Notes under the pieces: model-generated
Seen by the model: the letters and a program-made list of their open reading frames with translations, nothing else
What the model was told of the DNA's origin: nothing
Database searches by the model: none
Source of the DNA: Pseudomonas sp. L5B5
GTDB lineage: Bacteria > Pseudomonadota > Gammaproteobacteria > Pseudomonadales > Pseudomonadaceae
Assembly: GCF_020520285.1 (NCBI RefSeq)
Contig: NZ_CP084742.1
Coordinates: 3,720,001-3,784,000, forward strand
DNA: 64,000 bases
Reading direction: 5' to 3'
In this document: piece by piece, positions 29,960 to 39,786 of the stretch
Layout: each line of letters starts with the position of its first letter
Numbering within the stretch: the first letter of the stretch is position 1
Position numbers and translations under genes: made by a program

Positions 29960-30970
29960 CTACTCCTGATGGTAGGCGGTTACCCGGGCCACTTCTTCCT
30001 TCGAACCGAGGAACACCGCTACGCGCTGGTGCAGGCCTTCAGGCTGGATGTCGAGGATACGCTGGTGACCGTTGGTGGAAGCGCCACCGGCCTGTTCCAC
30101 CAGGAACGACATCGGGTTGGCTTCGTACATCAGGCGCAGCTTGCCGGGTTTCTCCGGTTCACGGCTGTCACGCGGATACATGAACAGGCCACCACGGGTC
30201 AGGATACGGTGCACATCGGCCACCATCGCGGCAACCCAGCGCATGTTGTAGTTCTTCTTCAGCGGGCCGGTATCGCCAGCCAGCAGTTCGTCCACGTAGC
30301 GCTTGACCGGGGCTTCCCAGTGACGCTCGTTGGACATGTTGATCGCGAATTCCTGGGTGCTTTCAGGAATGGTGATGTCCTCGTGGGTCAGGACGAAGCT
30401 GCCCATCTCGCGGTCCAGGGTGAAGCCCTTGACGCCGTCGCCCAGGGTCAGCACCAGCATGGTCTGCGGGCCGTAGATCGCGTAGCCGGCGGCCACTTGC
30501 TTGGAGCCCGGCTGCAGGAAGGCCTTTTCATTCAGGGCTTCGTTCTGGCTCAGGTACTCGTTGGGGCAACGCTGCACCGAGAAGATAGTGCCGACCGGGG
30601 CATTGATGTCGATGTTCGACGAGCCGTCCAGCGGGTCGAATACCAGCAGGTAGGCACCCTTGGGGTACTTGCCGGGGATCTGGTAGGCATTGTCCATTTC
30701 CTCGGACGCCATGCCGGCCAGGTGACCGCCCCATTCGTTGGCCTCGAGCAGGATCTCGTTGGAGATCACGTCGAGTTTCTTCTGCACTTCGCCCTGTACG
30801 TTTTCCGTGCCCATGCTGCCCAGTACCCCGCCCAGGGCACCCTTGGACACGGCATGGCTGATTTCCTTGCAAGCACGCGCCACCACTTCGATCAGGAAGC
30901 GCAGATCGGCAGGAGTGTTGTTGCTGCGGGTCTGCTCAATCAAGTAGCGACTCAGGGTAACGCGGGACAT
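29960..30970 (-). CDS. fbp: Fructose-1,6-bisphosphatase class 1
   Basis: Fbp, 336 aa, hydrolyses fructose-1,6-bisphosphate to fructose-6-phosphate in gluconeogenesis, in the cytosol. It shows class I motifs: [20 protein letters not shown] metal site (here [16 protein letters not shown]), DGSSN binding Mg2+, SFVLTHEDI and the C-terminal [14 protein letters not shown] chose the ATG at 30970 ([15 protein letters not shown]) because homology starts there; the frame extends to 31042. The DUF924 gene follows directly. Confidence 0.97.
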   Translation of the reverse strand: MSRVTLSRYLIEQTRSNNTPADLRFLIEVVARACKEISHAVSKGALGGVLGSMGTENVQGEVQKKLDVISNEILLEANEWGGHLAGMASEEMDNAYQIPGKYPKGAYLLVFDPLDGSSNIDINAPVGTIFSVQRCPNEYLSQNEALNEKAFLQPGSKQVAAGYAIYGPQTMLVLTLGDGVKGFTLDREMGSFVLTHEDITIPESTQEFAINMSNERHWEAPVKRYVDELLAGDTGPLKKNYNMRWVAAMVADVHRILTRGGLFMYPRDSREPEKPGKLRLMYEANPMSFLVEQAGGASTNGHQRILDIQPEGLHQRVAVFLGSKEEVARVTAYHQE

Positions 30971-31142
30971 GGAAGGCTCCGGAAGGATGGGGGGCTTGAA
31001 AAACCCGCGCAGTTTAACGCGAGTCGGGGCGCATTTCCTCATCTGAGACAGGGAACCGGCAGATAGAGTTCAGGCACCGGCTTGAGCGTAGTCGCAAACC
31101 ACGGCCATGGCTGGCGAGGAGGCGCGCCTCCTCGCCCCTGGC

Positions 31143-32522
31143 TCAGGACCCGGCCTGGGGTTTGCGCAAGAGACTGAAGGCCATGCCGCCCAGGGCCAGC
31201 ACGCCCAGCAGCAGCACCGCCCACAAGCCGACCTTCTTCCAGTCGCGCCCTGGCGCAACGGGTGTCGCGACAGCAACGCCGGCCGGCGCAGCCAGTTGCC
31301 CTGCATCCTCGATCCGCGCCTGGCCCAACTCCTTGAGGCGTTGCGGGCTGTAGTCGGGGATCAAGGTGGACAGCGGCAGGTTGGCCGCGCTCACCCCGGG
31401 GTTGCCCAGCGCCAGGGTATAGGGCCCCGTCCCTCGGGCCAGGAACACCAGTTGCGCACCACGCACCGCGAAGGCCAGGGGCGGTGCCTCGGCGCCCAGG
31501 CCACCGCCGCGCTCATCCACCACCAGCCTGAGCTGCTGCACGACCTGCCCCGGCAGTTGCAACTCGTTCTGCTGCACATCCTGGCCATTCTGGGTCAGGC
31601 GATACAGCAGGCCATTGCCCAGGGGCTGCCAGGGCTGGTTGCTCTCGCGTCGCCCGTAAAGACGGGCCGGCGCCAGGCTGTTGGCCTGCTTGAGTTCGAT
31701 TCGCACCCGCTCGACATTCAGTCCCATGGGCAACTGCCAGCTGTATTCACCCGGCTTGGCAGTGGCACCGACCAATGGCTGCGACCACACCAGAGGCGAT
31801 GGCTGGCTGCTGGTGGTGCTGCTCTGCAATTGCGCGGAAGTCAGGGCGGGGGCGGTTTGCGGGGTCTTCCACAGCAAGCGCAGGTAACGCGCCGACTGCC
31901 CGGGTAGCGCCACTTCGTGCTGCTCGACTCGTTCGTCGGCAAACGACAGCCGCGCCACCTGCCCTTCGCCCCAGGCTTGCCAGTGCTGCAGATCGTCGCT
32001 GGCCTCGATGCTGAAGCGCTGGAAACCATCATGCTCGCTGCTCCAGTCCAGAATCAGCTGCTGCAGCGGTGCCTTGATCGCACTGGCATCGAGCAACCAG
32101 CCGCGCAGCACCGCCTGCCCTGCCTGCGGCCTGGCTTCGGGTTGCACCTCCACCAGGGTGCCGTTGGTACCCGACTGCACACGCACGGTGGCCGGGGTAT
32201 CGCCGGCCTGGGCGGCGTTGTACAGCGGGAACCATTTCACCGCGCTGAGGCTGCGCTGCTCGGTGGCCTGGGCCTGCTGGCGAGCCAGTGCATAGGCCTG
32301 GGGTTCGCCGGCGGCGTTGAATACCCGAATGTCTCGCAGATCGGTCTGGCTGGCGCGCAATTGCACCGCCAGCGCAAGCTCCAGGCGATACCAGGGCCCC
32401 TCCCCGCTCAGGCTCAAGGGCACCCGGGACTGGAAATCCCCCGGTTGCTCCTGGGCCACGGCGGACAACGCCACACACAGGCCCATGGCCCCCCACCAGC
32501 GCAGGTTCAGCTTCTGACTCAA
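31143..32522 (-). CDS. DUF3999 family envelope protein
   Basis: This 459-aa protein has an N-terminal signal segment (WWGAMGLCVALSAVAQ), a long periplasmic beta-rich region and one C-terminal membrane helix (VGLWAVLLLGVLALGGMAFSLL) ending in RKPQAGS. It fits DUF3999. The likely start is TTG at 32522, overlapping the upstream DUF2339 stop (TTGA) with AAGGAG 8 nt ahead. The two genes are coupled and probably form one envelope complex. The fold looks like carbohydrate-binding or jelly-roll segments, but no function is known to me. Confidence 0.85.
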   Translation of the reverse strand: MSQKLNLRWWGAMGLCVALSAVAQEQPGDFQSRVPLSLSGEGPWYRLELALAVQLRASQTDLRDIRVFNAAGEPQAYALARQQAQATEQRSLSAVKWFPLYNAAQAGDTPATVRVQSGTNGTLVEVQPEARPQAGQAVLRGWLLDASAIKAPLQQLILDWSSEHDGFQRFSIEASDDLQHWQAWGEGQVARLSFADERVEQHEVALPGQSARYLRLLWKTPQTAPALTSAQLQSSTTSSQPSPLVWSQPLVGATAKPGEYSWQLPMGLNVERVRIELKQANSLAPARLYGRRESNQPWQPLGNGLLYRLTQNGQDVQQNELQLPGQVVQQLRLVVDERGGGLGAEAPPLAFAVRGAQLVFLARGTGPYTLALGNPGVSAANLPLSTLIPDYSPQRLKELGQARIEDAGQLAAPAGVAVATPVAPGRDWKKVGLWAVLLLGVLALGGMAFSLLRKPQAGS

Positions 32523-35500
32523 GGCGACACTCCTTCATTCAACGACTGGCCGGCCCGAGGCTCGGCCTCCTGCCGCTTGGGCGGCAACGGGGCGAAGTAG
32601 CCCACCACCAGCAACAGCGCACCGACCCCGATGAACGAGACGATCCGCGCCAGCCCGCCACGGTTGCTCAACTCCACCAGGAACAGCTTGGCCACCACCA
32701 CGGCGATCAGCACCGCCCCGATCAGCCACACTTCGCGGCGATGGCGCAGGTGCCCGCCAATCATCAAGCCCAGGGCGATCAGGGTCCAGACAATGGACAA
32801 CCCAGCCTGGACCATCATCGATTCGAGCAGCGCATCGGGATGGAACGGCACGCCGCTCCAGTGGTGGGCGGTGCGCATCACCAGCACGGTAAAGAAGGCG
32901 AACAGCGAGACCCCGGCCACCAACTGCGCGCCACGCTCGGCGTAATCACTGCGGATCGCCAGTTCCCGCGCTGCGCTACGGGACCAGACATAGACCCCGA
33001 ACAGGGCGAACAGCAGCCCCAGCTCCAGCGGGTTGAGCAACGGCAGATAGGGCAACGGATCGGCGCGCCCGTCGCTGAACAGGTTGGCCAGCCAGAACCA
33101 GCCAAGCATCAGCACCGCCAGGGGGAACGCGGCATACAAGCGATACTCCCGGGAATGACCAGCCACCGGCCACGGCCAGGTGCGCGGCGCGGCCATCGCC
33201 ACCAGGTACAGGCTCGGCAGGATCGCCCAGCCCAGCCAGCGCCAGGCGTTGTACTGCTCGGACAACAGCAGCAGGCCATAACGCAGCTGCAGTGCCAGTA
33301 CCGCAATCAACAACCAGCAACCCAGCACATGGGCGACGCTCGCCACCCGGGCCGGCAGCAGCCCTGCCAGGCGCCGCAGGCTGAAGAAATGCACGGCGAA
33401 CAGTGCTGTCCAGGCCAGCCAGCCGAAATTCGCCGCCGGGTGGTAGCGGCTGGCCCAGGAAGCCATCAACACCAGCGCGCCAGCCGGGATCAGCAGGCTG
33501 CCCAGCAGGCCCAGGGACTTCCATTGCAGGCGCACCGCCAGCAGCGTGGCGAACAGCACACTGGCCGTGGCCAGCGCCAACAGCAAGGCCGGCTGCCAAT
33601 GGACTGGAGCAAAACGCAGCACTTCCTTGATCCAGGTGAACGCCCACCAGCACGCGCCCCAGGCCAGCAGCAGGTCGGACAGCCGCCCCAGGCTCAAGGC
33701 ATCGAACGCCGCGCCATGGTTGCCGCGCTGCAGACGCCAGGCCCCCAGCAGCGCCGCCAGGCCCAGCACCATGGGCGTCCAGAAGTCGCCATTGGCCAGG
33801 GGCCGCACACCGTCGACCACGGCAGCGTAGCCCCCCTGCGAACCGACCAGCAGGAAGGCGCTGCCACCAATCACTTGCAGCACCAGGCCGAAGACAAAGC
33901 TCGTCCGCTGTTGCAGGTACAGGCTCAACCAGATGATCAGCAGGCCACTGGCGGCCCACACACCGCTGGCGGTGCGCCACGGCAAGACAAACAGCACCGC
34001 CAGGTTGATCAGCACCAGCCCCGCCAGCAGCACCAGCGACAGGCCGCGCAGCAGGCGCGGATCGTCGCGCACCATGGCATCGCGCGACGCCACCAGCATG
34101 CCGCCGATCAGCGCCAGGCCAATCAGCGACGCGCTCATCAATCCGCTCCAGCCACTGCCGAACACCCCATTGGCCCCGGCATCCGCACCTTTGAGGCCCG
34201 TCAGGAACAATGCCCCACCGAGCAACTGGATGGCGAATGCGCTGAACAGGAAGGTCCGCGACTGCAGGCGCAGGCCGACGAACAGGGTCGCCAGCCCCGC
34301 CAGGGCCCAACTGATAGCCGTGCCCTGGGTGAGGAAGAACAGCGGCGCCAGCAAGTACAGGAACCCCAAGCCAGCCACCGCCAACAGCGGCCGGATGCCC
34401 TCCTTCAGCCAGTTCGGCAACAGGGCCTTCGGCGTGCGCCGCATCTGGTCGTAGCTGAACAGCAAGGCGCCGCCCAGCAGCAGCGCGCCCAAGGGCGCAG
34501 CGGACAGCAGGCTGGTGCTGGCAAAACGCACTGAATCGAGGAAGACCGCGGCCGAGCCTGCTTGCAGCAGCAGGGCGAAGGCCTGGGCCAGCGAACGCTG
34601 CTGGCGCATGCCGAGCCAGAAGATCCCGGCGCCCTCGACCGCCCAGGCCGCTGCGGTCCAGCGCGCATCCAGGCCCAGGGGAATCGCCAGGCTGGCGAAG
34701 ATCACGCCCAGGGCCAGGCAGGTCTCGCCCAGCAGCACCGCCCGGCCGCCCAGCAGCAGGCGTGCCAGCAGCATGTAGACCAGGCCCAGGGCCAGGGCGC
34801 TGAAGGCGGCGGCCAACTCCAGGTGCTGGACCAGCGCCAGTTGCAGGCCGAAGCCTACCAGCGGTGGGCCGAAGAGCATGCTGCCGTCGACATAGTCGCC
34901 CTTGCGCACCGACCATTGCAGCAGCGCCTGGCGATCGCCGTCGGCCGGAGCATCGCTCAGGTCCAGCAACTTGCGCCGGGTGAACAGCAGGCCGATGGCC
35001 AGGTACATGAGGAAGAACAGGATCAGGAACGATTCGCTGCTCCACAGCAGTTCCGGGGTATAGGAACGCATGCCCCAGGCGAAACCGATGCCGAAGGTGC
35101 CGACGAAACCGATCAGGTTGAGCAGGCGCCAGGCCTTGAACCAGGCGATGGCGAGGATGCCGGCGTTGAGCAGGGCGAAGTAGCTGAACAGCGCCACGTG
35201 GCTACCCGCGCCCGTGGACGTGAGGATCGGCGCGGCGAACCCGCCCAGGGCCGCGGCGGCGGCCAGCCCCAGGGCATCCTGGGTAATGGCCAGGATCGCC
35301 GAGAACAGCGTCACCGCCACCAGCAGGCCAAGGGCGGCGGAAGGGTCCAGCAACGGGTGCAGGCGCATGGCCGCGAACACCGTCAGGTACAGCACCGCGA
35401 TCCCCGTGCCCTGGAGCATCAGGGCATAGGCACCGTTGCGGTGCCGCAACCACCAGCCCAGGCCCAGCAAGCCCAGGGAGCAGGCCGCGACTGCGGCATA

Positions 35501-36151
35501 ACGCAGTTCGATGGGCACCACCACGCCTTCGGTGGCATAACGCAGGAGGAAGGCCAGGCCAAGGAACAGCAGCACGACCCCCACCCGCAGTACGGTATTG
35601 CCGCCGAACAGCCAGTTGCGGGCACCGCTGATGGCGCGTTCGATCAGGTTCGGTTCGTGCGCCACCGGAGTTGCCGACCGAGGTGCTGGCTGTGGTGTCG
35701 GTTGCGGCCGCCAGACCGAATCCGGCACGGGTGCGCTGGCCGCGGCAGGCGGCAGTTCCCAGACCAGGTCGGCGGCAGCTGGAGCCGGCCGCAGGGGCTG
35801 GACCTCATCAAGAATGAATTCAGGCAAGGGCTGTGGGGAAGGGGCCAGGCGGTCATCGGCCTGCGCCTCTGGCGCCGAATGGCTGCTGGCGCTGGCCTGG
35901 GCCTGCGCCACCGGTTCGACAGGCGGGCTGCTGCCGGCCTCCAGCAGCGCCAGGCGCTGGCCCAGCCCGGCCAGCGTTTGCCTGGCTTGCTCCAGCTCAC
36001 GCTGCTGGCCAGCCACCTGCTTGTGCAAGAGGCCGAGACGAAAGGCCAGGCCAACGGCCAGCCCGAGGAAAGCACCGATCAGGGCATCGCTGAAAGACTC
36101 ATCGACGATCCAGCCCAGCACCGCGCCCAGCAGCATGAACATCCATTGCAT
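32519..36151 (-). CDS. DUF2339 family large polytopic membrane protein
   Basis: This is a 1210-aa inner-membrane protein. Residues 1-35 hold one or two membrane helices, followed by a coiled coil (LLHKQVAGQQRELEQARQTL). A Pro/Ala-rich linker runs to about residue 175, and roughly thirty hydrophobic segments continue to the end. This organisation is the DUF2339 family. The function is unknown. It is paired with the DUF3999 gene, whose start overlaps its stop. Long runs of Ala/Leu explain the many open antisense frames here. Confidence 0.88.
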   Translation of the reverse strand: MQWMFMLLGAVLGWIVDESFSDALIGAFLGLAVGLAFRLGLLHKQVAGQQRELEQARQTLAGLGQRLALLEAGSSPPVEPVAQAQASASSHSAPEAQADDRLAPSPQPLPEFILDEVQPLRPAPAAADLVWELPPAAASAPVPDSVWRPQPTPQPAPRSATPVAHEPNLIERAISGARNWLFGGNTVLRVGVVLLFLGLAFLLRYATEGVVVPIELRYAAVAACSLGLLGLGWWLRHRNGAYALMLQGTGIAVLYLTVFAAMRLHPLLDPSAALGLLVAVTLFSAILAITQDALGLAAAAALGGFAAPILTSTGAGSHVALFSYFALLNAGILAIAWFKAWRLLNLIGFVGTFGIGFAWGMRSYTPELLWSSESFLILFFLMYLAIGLLFTRRKLLDLSDAPADGDRQALLQWSVRKGDYVDGSMLFGPPLVGFGLQLALVQHLELAAAFSALALGLVYMLLARLLLGGRAVLLGETCLALGVIFASLAIPLGLDARWTAAAWAVEGAGIFWLGMRQQRSLAQAFALLLQAGSAAVFLDSVRFASTSLLSAAPLGALLLGGALLFSYDQMRRTPKALLPNWLKEGIRPLLAVAGLGFLYLLAPLFFLTQGTAISWALAGLATLFVGLRLQSRTFLFSAFAIQLLGGALFLTGLKGADAGANGVFGSGWSGLMSASLIGLALIGGMLVASRDAMVRDDPRLLRGLSLVLLAGLVLINLAVLFVLPWRTASGVWAASGLLIIWLSLYLQQRTSFVFGLVLQVIGGSAFLLVGSQGGYAAVVDGVRPLANGDFWTPMVLGLAALLGAWRLQRGNHGAAFDALSLGRLSDLLLAWGACWWAFTWIKEVLRFAPVHWQPALLLALATASVLFATLLAVRLQWKSLGLLGSLLIPAGALVLMASWASRYHPAANFGWLAWTALFAVHFFSLRRLAGLLPARVASVAHVLGCWLLIAVLALQLRYGLLLLSEQYNAWRWLGWAILPSLYLVAMAAPRTWPWPVAGHSREYRLYAAFPLAVLMLGWFWLANLFSDGRADPLPYLPLLNPLELGLLFALFGVYVWSRSAARELAIRSDYAERGAQLVAGVSLFAFFTVLVMRTAHHWSGVPFHPDALLESMMVQAGLSIVWTLIALGLMIGGHLRHRREVWLIGAVLIAVVVAKLFLVELSNRGGLARIVSFIGVGALLLVVGYFAPLPPKRQEAEPRAGQSLNEGVSP

Positions 36152-36312
36152 GTGTCGATATCCCTAAACAGTCCGCTGGCGGACAGGTCCAGCTGTTGTT
36201 GTGTTGCAGCCTCGGCTGCGGCCCTGCCTGCGCAGGGCCCGTCACCTCTATTGGAAGCCGGGTGTGGGCAGCAAGGCACGGACCAGGAGAAAACGGCATC
36301 CAGTATATCGAC

Positions 36313-36336
36313 AAGGCCCGGCGAACGCCGGGCCTT
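36313..36336 (-). terminator. Terminator hairpin after glgP
   Basis: AAGGCCCGGC (36313-36322) and GCCGGGCCTT (36327-36336) give a perfect 10-bp stem with a 4-nt loop, about 30 nt past the glgP stop. The T run on the minus strand is poor. The remaining 36,152-36,366 gap contains no gene. Confidence 0.65.
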
Positions 36337-36366
36337 GCTCACAGTTCCAGCGCCTGGCCGGCGGAC

Positions 36367-38817
36367 CTACTCCAGGGCCTTCCAGATGTCCGTGGCGTAC
36401 TCGCGGATGGTCCGGTCCGAGGAAAACCAGCCCATTCGCGCGCTATTGAGCACGGCCGAGCGCCACCACTCCTTGGAATCGTGCCAGCGCTCCTCGACCC
36501 TGGCCTGGGCGCTCCAGTAAGCGTCGAAGTCGGCGCAGACCAGGAACCGGTCGTGGTCGACCAGTGAATCGACCAGGCCGGTGTAGCGCGACGGGTCGTC
36601 CGGGGAGAACACCCCGCCCCGGATCGCCTGCAGGACATCGTTGAGGCGATGGGAGGCGGCAACATCCGGCACCGCGCTGAACTCGCCGTTGCGCTTGCGC
36701 GCCTCCACCTGCTGCGCACTGAGGCCGAAGATGAACATGTGCTCGGCCCCGACGCGCTCGCACATCTCGACGTTGGCCCCGTCCAGGGTGCCGATGGTCA
36801 AGGCGCCGTTGAGGCCGAACTTCATGTTGCTGGTGCCCGAGGCCTCGAACCCGGCGGTGGAGATCTGCTCCGACAGGTCGGCGGCAGGAATGATGCTCTC
36901 CGCCAGGCTGACGTTGTAGTTGGGCAGGAACACCACCTTGAGCAACCCGCGCACCGTCGGGTCGTTGTTCACCGTGCGGGCGATGTCGTTGGTCAGCTTG
37001 ATGATCAGCTTGGCCTGGTGGTAGCTGGCGGCTGCCTTGCCGGAGAAGATCTTCACCCGTGGCACCCAGTCGGTTTCCGGTTCCGCGCGGATCGCCTGGT
37101 ACAGGGCCACGGTGTGCAACAGGTTGAGCAGTTGGCGCTTGTACTCGTGGATTCGCTTGACCTGCACATCGAACATCGCCGCCGGGTTGACTGCGATCCC
37201 CAACCGTTCGTGGATGATCGCCGCCAGGGCCCGCTTGCTGTGCAGGCGCTGCTCGGCGAACTGCTTGCGAAACGCCGGTTTCTCGGCAAAGGGCTCGAGC
37301 GCCGGCAGCCGGTCCTCGGGGCTGTCCAGCAACTCCGGTCCCAGGGCATCGACCAGCATCTGGGTCAGTTGCGGATTGGCCTGGTACAACCAGCGGCGGA
37401 AGGTGATGCCGTTGGTCTTGTTGTTGATCCTCTCGGGGTAGAGCTTGTGCAACTCGGAGAACACCGTGCTGCGCATCAGCTGGGTATGCAGGCCGGACAC
37501 ACCGTTGACGCTGTGGGAACCGAGGAAGGCCAGGTTGCCCATCCGCACCCGGCGCCCGTTGTCCTCTTCGATCAGAGACACCGCGCGCAGCACGTCGAAA
37601 TCGTGCAGGCCCTTGGCCCGCAGCGCGTCAATGTGCTGGGCATTGATCAGGTAGATGATCTGCATGTGCCTCGGCAGCAAACGCTCCATCAATCCTACCG
37701 CCCAGGTTTCCAGCGCCTCGGGCAGCAGGGTGTGGTTGGTGTAGGCCAGGGTTTCCACGGTGATCTGCCACGCCGCATCCCAGGCGATACCGTGCAGGTC
37801 CACCAACTGGCGCATCAGCTCGGCCACGGCGATCGAGGGGTGAGTGTCGTTGAGCTGGATGGCTGCATGCTCGCCGAGGCTGAGCACCGAATCGTGCATG
37901 TTCTTGTGCCGACGCAGCAGGTCCTGCAACGAGGCCGAAACGAAGAAGTATTCCTGACGCAGGCGCAGTTCCTGGCCGGCCTCGGTGCTGTCGGCCGGGT
38001 ACAACACCCGGGAAATGCTCTCGGCCCGGGCCACCTCGGCCACGGCCCCCAGATGGTCCCCGGCATTGAAGCGTTCCAGGTGCAGCTCCTCCATGGCTCG
38101 GGCCCGCCACAGCCTCAGGGTATTGACGCTGGCCCCGCGCCAGCCCACCACCGGGGTGTCGTAGGCCACCGCGCGCACCGTCTCTGCCGGCCACCAGACC
38201 TGACGGGAACCACCCGCCTCGTCGGTCACGGTCTCGACGCTGCCGCCAAAACCGATGGAGTAGATCACTTCGGGCCGCTCGAACTCCCACGGGTTGCCGA
38301 AGTCCAGCCAGTGCTCGGTCTGCTCCTGCTGCCAGCCATCGACGATGGCCTGGCGGAACAGCCCGTGTTCGTAGCGGATGCCATAACCGTGGCCGGCAAT
38401 ACCCAGGGTCGACATGCTTTCCATGAAACATGCCGCCAGGCGCCCGAGACCACCGTTGCCCAGGGCTGCATCGGGCTCCAGCAGGCGAATGCGTTCCAGG
38501 TCCACCCCCAGGTCGGAGAGGGCTTCACGGGCCACATCCAGCAGCCCGAGGTTGCTCAGGCTGTCGATCAGCAACCGACCGATCAGGAACTCCAGGGACA
38601 GGTAGTACACCCGCTTCTGCCCTCGGCGATAGATCTGCCGTGTGTGGTCCATCCAGCGATCGACCATGTGGTCCCGGGCCGCCAGGGCAATGGCCTCGAA
38701 CCAGTCGTGGTCGAAGGCATGGTCCGGGTCCTTGCCGACCGCATAGGTGAGTTTGGTCAAGACAGCTTCGCGAAAAGCCGCCACCTCCGTGTCGCGAACC
38801 TGGGGTTCCTGAGTCAT
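36367..38817 (-). CDS. glgP: Glycogen/maltodextrin phosphorylase
   Basis: GlgP, 816 aa, phosphorolyses alpha-1,4-glucan to glucose-1-phosphate with a pyridoxal phosphate cofactor. Visible motifs include YLSLEFLIGRLL, GNGGLGRLAACFMES, QLNDTHPSIAVAELMR and the PLP-lysine segment EASGTSNMKFGLNGALTIGT with GTLDGANVEM. Length matches bacterial GT35 phosphorylases. It is monocistronic here, with the DUF2339/DUF3999 pair downstream on the same strand. In this genus the other glg/tre genes usually lie elsewhere, so this is an isolated locus. Confidence 0.97.
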   Translation of the reverse strand: MTQEPQVRDTEVAAFREAVLTKLTYAVGKDPDHAFDHDWFEAIALAARDHMVDRWMDHTRQIYRRGQKRVYYLSLEFLIGRLLIDSLSNLGLLDVAREALSDLGVDLERIRLLEPDAALGNGGLGRLAACFMESMSTLGIAGHGYGIRYEHGLFRQAIVDGWQQEQTEHWLDFGNPWEFERPEVIYSIGFGGSVETVTDEAGGSRQVWWPAETVRAVAYDTPVVGWRGASVNTLRLWRARAMEELHLERFNAGDHLGAVAEVARAESISRVLYPADSTEAGQELRLRQEYFFVSASLQDLLRRHKNMHDSVLSLGEHAAIQLNDTHPSIAVAELMRQLVDLHGIAWDAAWQITVETLAYTNHTLLPEALETWAVGLMERLLPRHMQIIYLINAQHIDALRAKGLHDFDVLRAVSLIEEDNGRRVRMGNLAFLGSHSVNGVSGLHTQLMRSTVFSELHKLYPERINNKTNGITFRRWLYQANPQLTQMLVDALGPELLDSPEDRLPALEPFAEKPAFRKQFAEQRLHSKRALAAIIHERLGIAVNPAAMFDVQVKRIHEYKRQLLNLLHTVALYQAIRAEPETDWVPRVKIFSGKAAASYHQAKLIIKLTNDIARTVNNDPTVRGLLKVVFLPNYNVSLAESIIPAADLSEQISTAGFEASGTSNMKFGLNGALTIGTLDGANVEMCERVGAEHMFIFGLSAQQVEARKRNGEFSAVPDVAASHRLNDVLQAIRGGVFSPDDPSRYTGLVDSLVDHDRFLVCADFDAYWSAQARVEERWHDSKEWWRSAVLNSARMGWFSSDRTIREYATDIWKALE

Positions 38818-39084
38818 CGTTACGACCTCTGACGAGATTCACAGTGAGCATGGAATTGACTGAGCCTAGTCGGTCTGACACGGGGCAAAGGCTCTGGTTC
38901 GGCGCTATTTCACCTGGCCGGGCAAAAAGGGTGGGCCTTGGGCAGCGACAGGAAAATCAATGCAGGGGCCGTGCCGACGAAAACCGGCTGACCTGTCAGT
39001 GCGAAAAATCCGACACAAAGTTGTTCAAAAATCCACCAGTCCCGGTATGATCGCGCGCCCTGGAACCTGCCGGAACCCACCTTG

Positions 39085-39525
39085 ATGAACTCCAACCTGA
39101 TTGCCGCCGCGGAAATCGATCGCCTCGATACCTGGGCCAAGTACTCCGCGCCCATGTGCGGTTCCTGCATGTCCAGTTGCTGCACACTGCCAGTGGAAGT
39201 GAAGATCAAGGACCTGATCCGCATCGGCATCGTCGACGAGTTCGAGCGGGGCGAGCCGGCGAAGAACATCGCCAAGCGCCTGCAGAAGGAAGGTATCGTC
39301 GAGCGCTACAACCAGAAGTCGGAAATCTTCACCTTGCAGCGCATGAGCAACAACGACTGCCTGTATCTGGACCGCAAGAGCCGCCTGTGCACCATTTACG
39401 ACAAGCGACCCGACACCTGCCGCAACCATCCCAAGATCGGCCCGCGCCCAGGCTACTGCGCCTACAAGCCCAAGCCCCTGGAACGCCCGAGCAACACCAG
39501 CCGGCGGACCCTGGAACGCTTCTGA
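39085..39525 (+). CDS. YkgJ-type cysteine cluster protein
   Basis: This 146-aa protein belongs to the YkgJ (CxxCxxxCC) zinc/iron-chelating family. Cysteines lie in CGSCMSSCC near residue 26 and in DCLYLD, LCTIYDKRPDTCRNHP and GYC. All eight are arranged as expected for a metal cluster site. Biochemical function is unknown. I chose the ATG at 39085, 3 nt after an in-frame TTG. A TATGAT box at 39046-39051 with TTGTTC at 39021 is a possible but widely spaced (19 bp) promoter. Confidence 0.9.
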   Translation: MNSNLIAAAEIDRLDTWAKYSAPMCGSCMSSCCTLPVEVKIKDLIRIGIVDEFERGEPAKNIAKRLQKEGIVERYNQKSEIFTLQRMSNNDCLYLDRKSRLCTIYDKRPDTCRNHPKIGPRPGYCAYKPKPLERPSNTSRRTLERF

Positions 39526-39565
39526 TCCCCTGCCTGCGCCTGCAACCCCGTTCACCACGTAGCCC

Positions 39566-39704
39566 TGTAGCCGCTACCGAGCCTTGGCGAGGCTGCGAAC
39601 GGCTGCAAAGCAGCCGCAGTACGGACCACTGCAGAGTTTCAGATACACCGTTTTACGACCGCTACGCGGTCGATCGCAGCCTCGCAGGCTCGGCAGCGGC
39701 TACA
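39566..39704. repeat. Paired REP element (GTAGCCGCTGCCGAGC family)
   Basis: TGTAGCCGCTACCGAGCC at 39566 and its complement GGCTCGGCAGCGGCTACA ending at 39704 are inverted, about 75 bp apart. Inner arms (GGCTGCGA/TCGCAGCC) extend the match to around 31 nt per arm. A third internal hairpin lies at 39,596-39,670. The element fills the gap between the YkgJ gene and the typA terminator. Confidence 0.75.
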
Positions 39705-39733
39705 GGACCCGAGCTTTTTCACAGATCAAAAAA

Positions 39734-39763
39734 AACGCCCCCGACCGCGAGGCCGGGGGCGTT
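39734..39763. terminator. Terminator after typA, bidirectional form
   Basis: AACGCCCCCG and CGGGGGCGTT pair around a 10-nt loop. On the minus strand the stem is followed by a run of about eight T (plus-strand A run at 39,728-39,735), and on the plus strand by TTTT. It should end typA transcripts and may also stop transcripts from the YkgJ gene. Confidence 0.9.
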
Positions 39764-39786
39764 TTCATTCAGCCGGAACTAAAGAC

